A DNA stretch of 14,398 bases from DASPTB01 sp035623615. Its GTDB lineage: Bacteria > Actinomycetota > UBA4738. The stretch spans positions 1-14,398 of the forward strand of contig DASPTB010000138.1 in NCBI GenBank assembly GCA_035623615.1, read 5' to 3'. Position 1 is the stretch's first letter; every line of letters starts with the position of its first letter. The position numbers and the translations under genes are program-made. Below, piece by piece: positions 13,091 through 14,398 of this stretch. The notes beneath the pieces were generated by a model. It saw nothing but the letters and a program-made list of their open reading frames with translations. It was not told the DNA's origin and did no database searches.

Positions 13091-14292
13091 GGCGCGCTCC
13101 CTTCGCTCGTCCGCTCGTGCGGTAGGCCAACATAGTTCTCTGCGAGGCTTCGTGCCGCGGCCTCCGACGACACTGTGTACCGAAGTTTCGCGAGCTGCAG
13201 CCGCCGCGTGAACCCCCCGTCGTCGTCGGGGAGCCGGTGCAGCATCGAGCTCATCGACGACGAGAACTCCTGGACGCGCCACACGCGTCGCAGGCACCGG
13301 TCGGTGTAGGAGTCGAGCGCCGCGTCCCCGGCGCCGCCGTAGTGATCCCGGAGGGCGTCGGCGAGGAGGCGGACGTCGTGCACGGCGAGGTTGAGCCCCT
13401 TCGCGCCGGTGGCCGGCACGATGTGCGCGGCGTCCCCCGCGAGGAACACCCGGCCGTGCTGCATGGGCTCCACGACGAAGCTCCGCATGAGCGCAATGCC
13501 CTTCTCGATCACGGGCCCTTCCCGCAGCGTCCACCCGGCGTCGTCCGACAGCCGCACGCGCAGCTCCTCCCAGATCCGGTCGTCGGACCATCGCTCGATG
13601 TCCTCGTCGGGCGCGACCTGCAAGTACAGGCGGCTGATCTCGGGCGAGCGCAGGCTGTGCAGCGCGAACCCGCGATCGTGCGCCGCGTAGATGAGCTCGT
13701 CGGTGGACGGCGGGACGGCGGCGAGGATCCCCAGCCACGCGAAGGGGTACTCGTGGTGGTACGCGCGGAGCACCCCGGGTGGGAGCGCGGCCCGCGTGAC
13801 CCCGTGGAACCCGTCGCAGCCCGCCACGAAGTCGCACTCGAGCAGGAGGTCCTCGCCGCCGTGCGTGAACCGGATCGAGCACCTCGACGTGTCGATGCCC
13901 TCAGTGTGCACGTCCGCCTCGAACAGGATCTGGCCGCTCGCCGCGAGGCGCGCGGCGATCAGGTCCTTCACGACCTCCTGCTGCCCGTAGATCCAGATCG
14001 ATCGCCCCGTGAGCTCCGTCAGCGCGATCCGGTGCCCGGCGCCCTCGAACCTGAGCTCGATGCCCTCGTGGACGAGCGCTTCGCGATCCAGCCGGCCGGC
14101 GAGCCCCGTCTCGCGGAACAGTCCCACGGTCGCGTCCTCGAGGACGCCCGCCCGCACCCGTTGTTCGACGTACTCGCGGCTCCGGTTCTCGAGCACGACC
14201 GACTCGATCCCCTGTAGGTGCAGCAGGTGGGACAGCACCAGCCCCGCCGGCCCGGCGCCGACGATGCCGATCTGCGTCCGGATCGAACGCAC
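13087..14292 (-). CDS. pobA: 4-hydroxybenzoate 3-monooxygenase
   Basis: This is an FAD-dependent hydroxylase that converts 4-hydroxybenzoate to protocatechuate with NAD(P)H and O2. The 401-residue product has the Rossmann motif GAGPAG (12-17), RVRAGVLE (45-52), the DG motif GCDGFHGVTR (158-167) and the FAD-ribityl block GDAAHIVPATGAKGLNLA (286-303). The C-terminal LRYTVSSEAA and AENYVGLPHE are PobA hallmarks. GTG at 14292 is the start because it precedes the Rossmann strand by a few residues and lies 1 bp after the stop of the aldehyde dehydrogenase gene. Its product is the substrate of the convergent pcaHG genes. Confidence 0.95.
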   Translation of the reverse strand: MRSIRTQIGIVGAGPAGLVLSHLLHLQGIESVVLENRSREYVEQRVRAGVLEDATVGLFRETGLAGRLDREALVHEGIELRFEGAGHRIALTELTGRSIWIYGQQEVVKDLIAARLAASGQILFEADVHTEGIDTSRCSIRFTHGGEDLLLECDFVAGCDGFHGVTRAALPPGVLRAYHHEYPFAWLGILAAVPPSTDELIYAAHDRGFALHSLRSPEISRLYLQVAPDEDIERWSDDRIWEELRVRLSDDAGWTLREGPVIEKGIALMRSFVVEPMQHGRVFLAGDAAHIVPATGAKGLNLAVHDVRLLADALRDHYGGAGDAALDSYTDRCLRRVWRVQEFSSSMSSMLHRLPDDDGGFTRRLQLAKLRYTVSSEAAARSLAENYVGLPHERTSEGSAP

Positions 14293-14293
14293 G

Positions 14294-14398
14294 TCAGAAC
14301 GGGTAGTCGGGCAGCTGCCCCCGCATCGTCACCCACTGCACGTTCGTGAAGGACTCGATGTTCGCCTCGGGTCCGCCGATGCGCGACGTCCCGGTCGC
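14294..14398 (-). CDS. C-terminal fragment of an aldehyde dehydrogenase (benzaldehyde/vanillin type)
   Basis: An open frame enters from the right edge and ends with TGA at 14294-14296. Its 34 residues read GTSRIGGPEANIESF, then TNVQWVTMRGQLPDYPF. This resembles the end of benzaldehyde/vanillin dehydrogenases: a Gly-rich stretch after the catalytic domain, then EANLEAFTE-like and WVT(V/I)RG, ending in YPF. Such an enzyme would oxidise an aromatic aldehyde to its acid with NAD(P)+. One base separates it from pobA, so 4-hydroxybenzaldehyde is a reasonable but unproven substrate. Only the tail is visible. Confidence 0.65.
   Translation of the reverse strand, partial: ATGTSRIGGPEANIESFTNVQWVTMRGQLPDYPF

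Noticed and set aside
11981..13882. 633-residue extended form of the MetE-like gene
   Set aside because: The extra N-terminal part is an off-frame reading of pobA with low-complexity Arg-rich sequence. GTG at 13090 has a ribosome binding site and a GTGA overlap.
1..14398. CRISPR arrays, insertion sequences, phage genes
   Set aside because: No spaced direct repeats, transposase or integrase motifs, or terminal inverted repeats were seen on either strand.

Overview
The window is a gene-dense stretch of very GC-rich bacterial DNA. GTG starts, 4-base stop/start overlaps (ATGA, GTGA), apparently leaderless transcripts, a DrrAB-type exporter and a ribbon-helix-helix/DUF4097 gene pair all suggest an actinobacterium, possibly a deep-branching one. 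That placement is inferred from gene content and style; no 16S rRNA gene is present.

Region 1 (1-1483, + strand): the tail of a secreted DUF11-like protein overlaps an L,D-transpeptidase lipoprotein gene. A complete tmRNA gene (ssrA) follows, with a stem-loop immediately after it.

Region 2 (1484-5139, - strand): a likely operon reads right to left as ribbon-helix-helix (RHH) regulator, DUF4097 beta-repeat protein, DrrA-type ATPase, DrrB-type permease and a two-helix small membrane protein. The RHH gene starts at what looks like a leaderless promoter. Three tandem 11-bp repeats cover the promoter spacer, the -10 element and the start codon, which suggests autoregulation.

Region 3 (5170-8096): a MmcQ/YjbR-like gene (- strand) lies divergent from a second ABC exporter (+ strand). 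The permease of this exporter carries an extra C-terminal domain with four cysteines, predicted to lie outside the cell.

Region 4 (8161-14398): two convergent operons for aromatic catabolism. On the + strand, pcaH-pcaG-pcaB-pcaD-pcaC encode the conversion of protocatechuate to beta-ketoadipate. On the - strand, the end of an aldehyde dehydrogenase gene (benzaldehyde/vanillin type), pobA and a short MetE-like zinc methyltransferase gene feed into the same route. Together they read: aromatic aldehyde, 4-hydroxybenzoate, protocatechuate, carboxymuconate, carboxymuconolactone, enol-lactone, beta-ketoadipate. pcaIJ, pcaF and a dedicated regulator are not in the window. The operons meet tail to tail across 18 bp that hold a perfect 14-bp palindrome.

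No CRISPR array, transposase, tRNA or rRNA gene was seen. No gene-free stretch exceeds 300 bases. The most interesting points are the self-regulated RHH/DUF4097/DrrAB module, the MetE-like gene coupled to pobA, and the permease with the extra cysteine domain.
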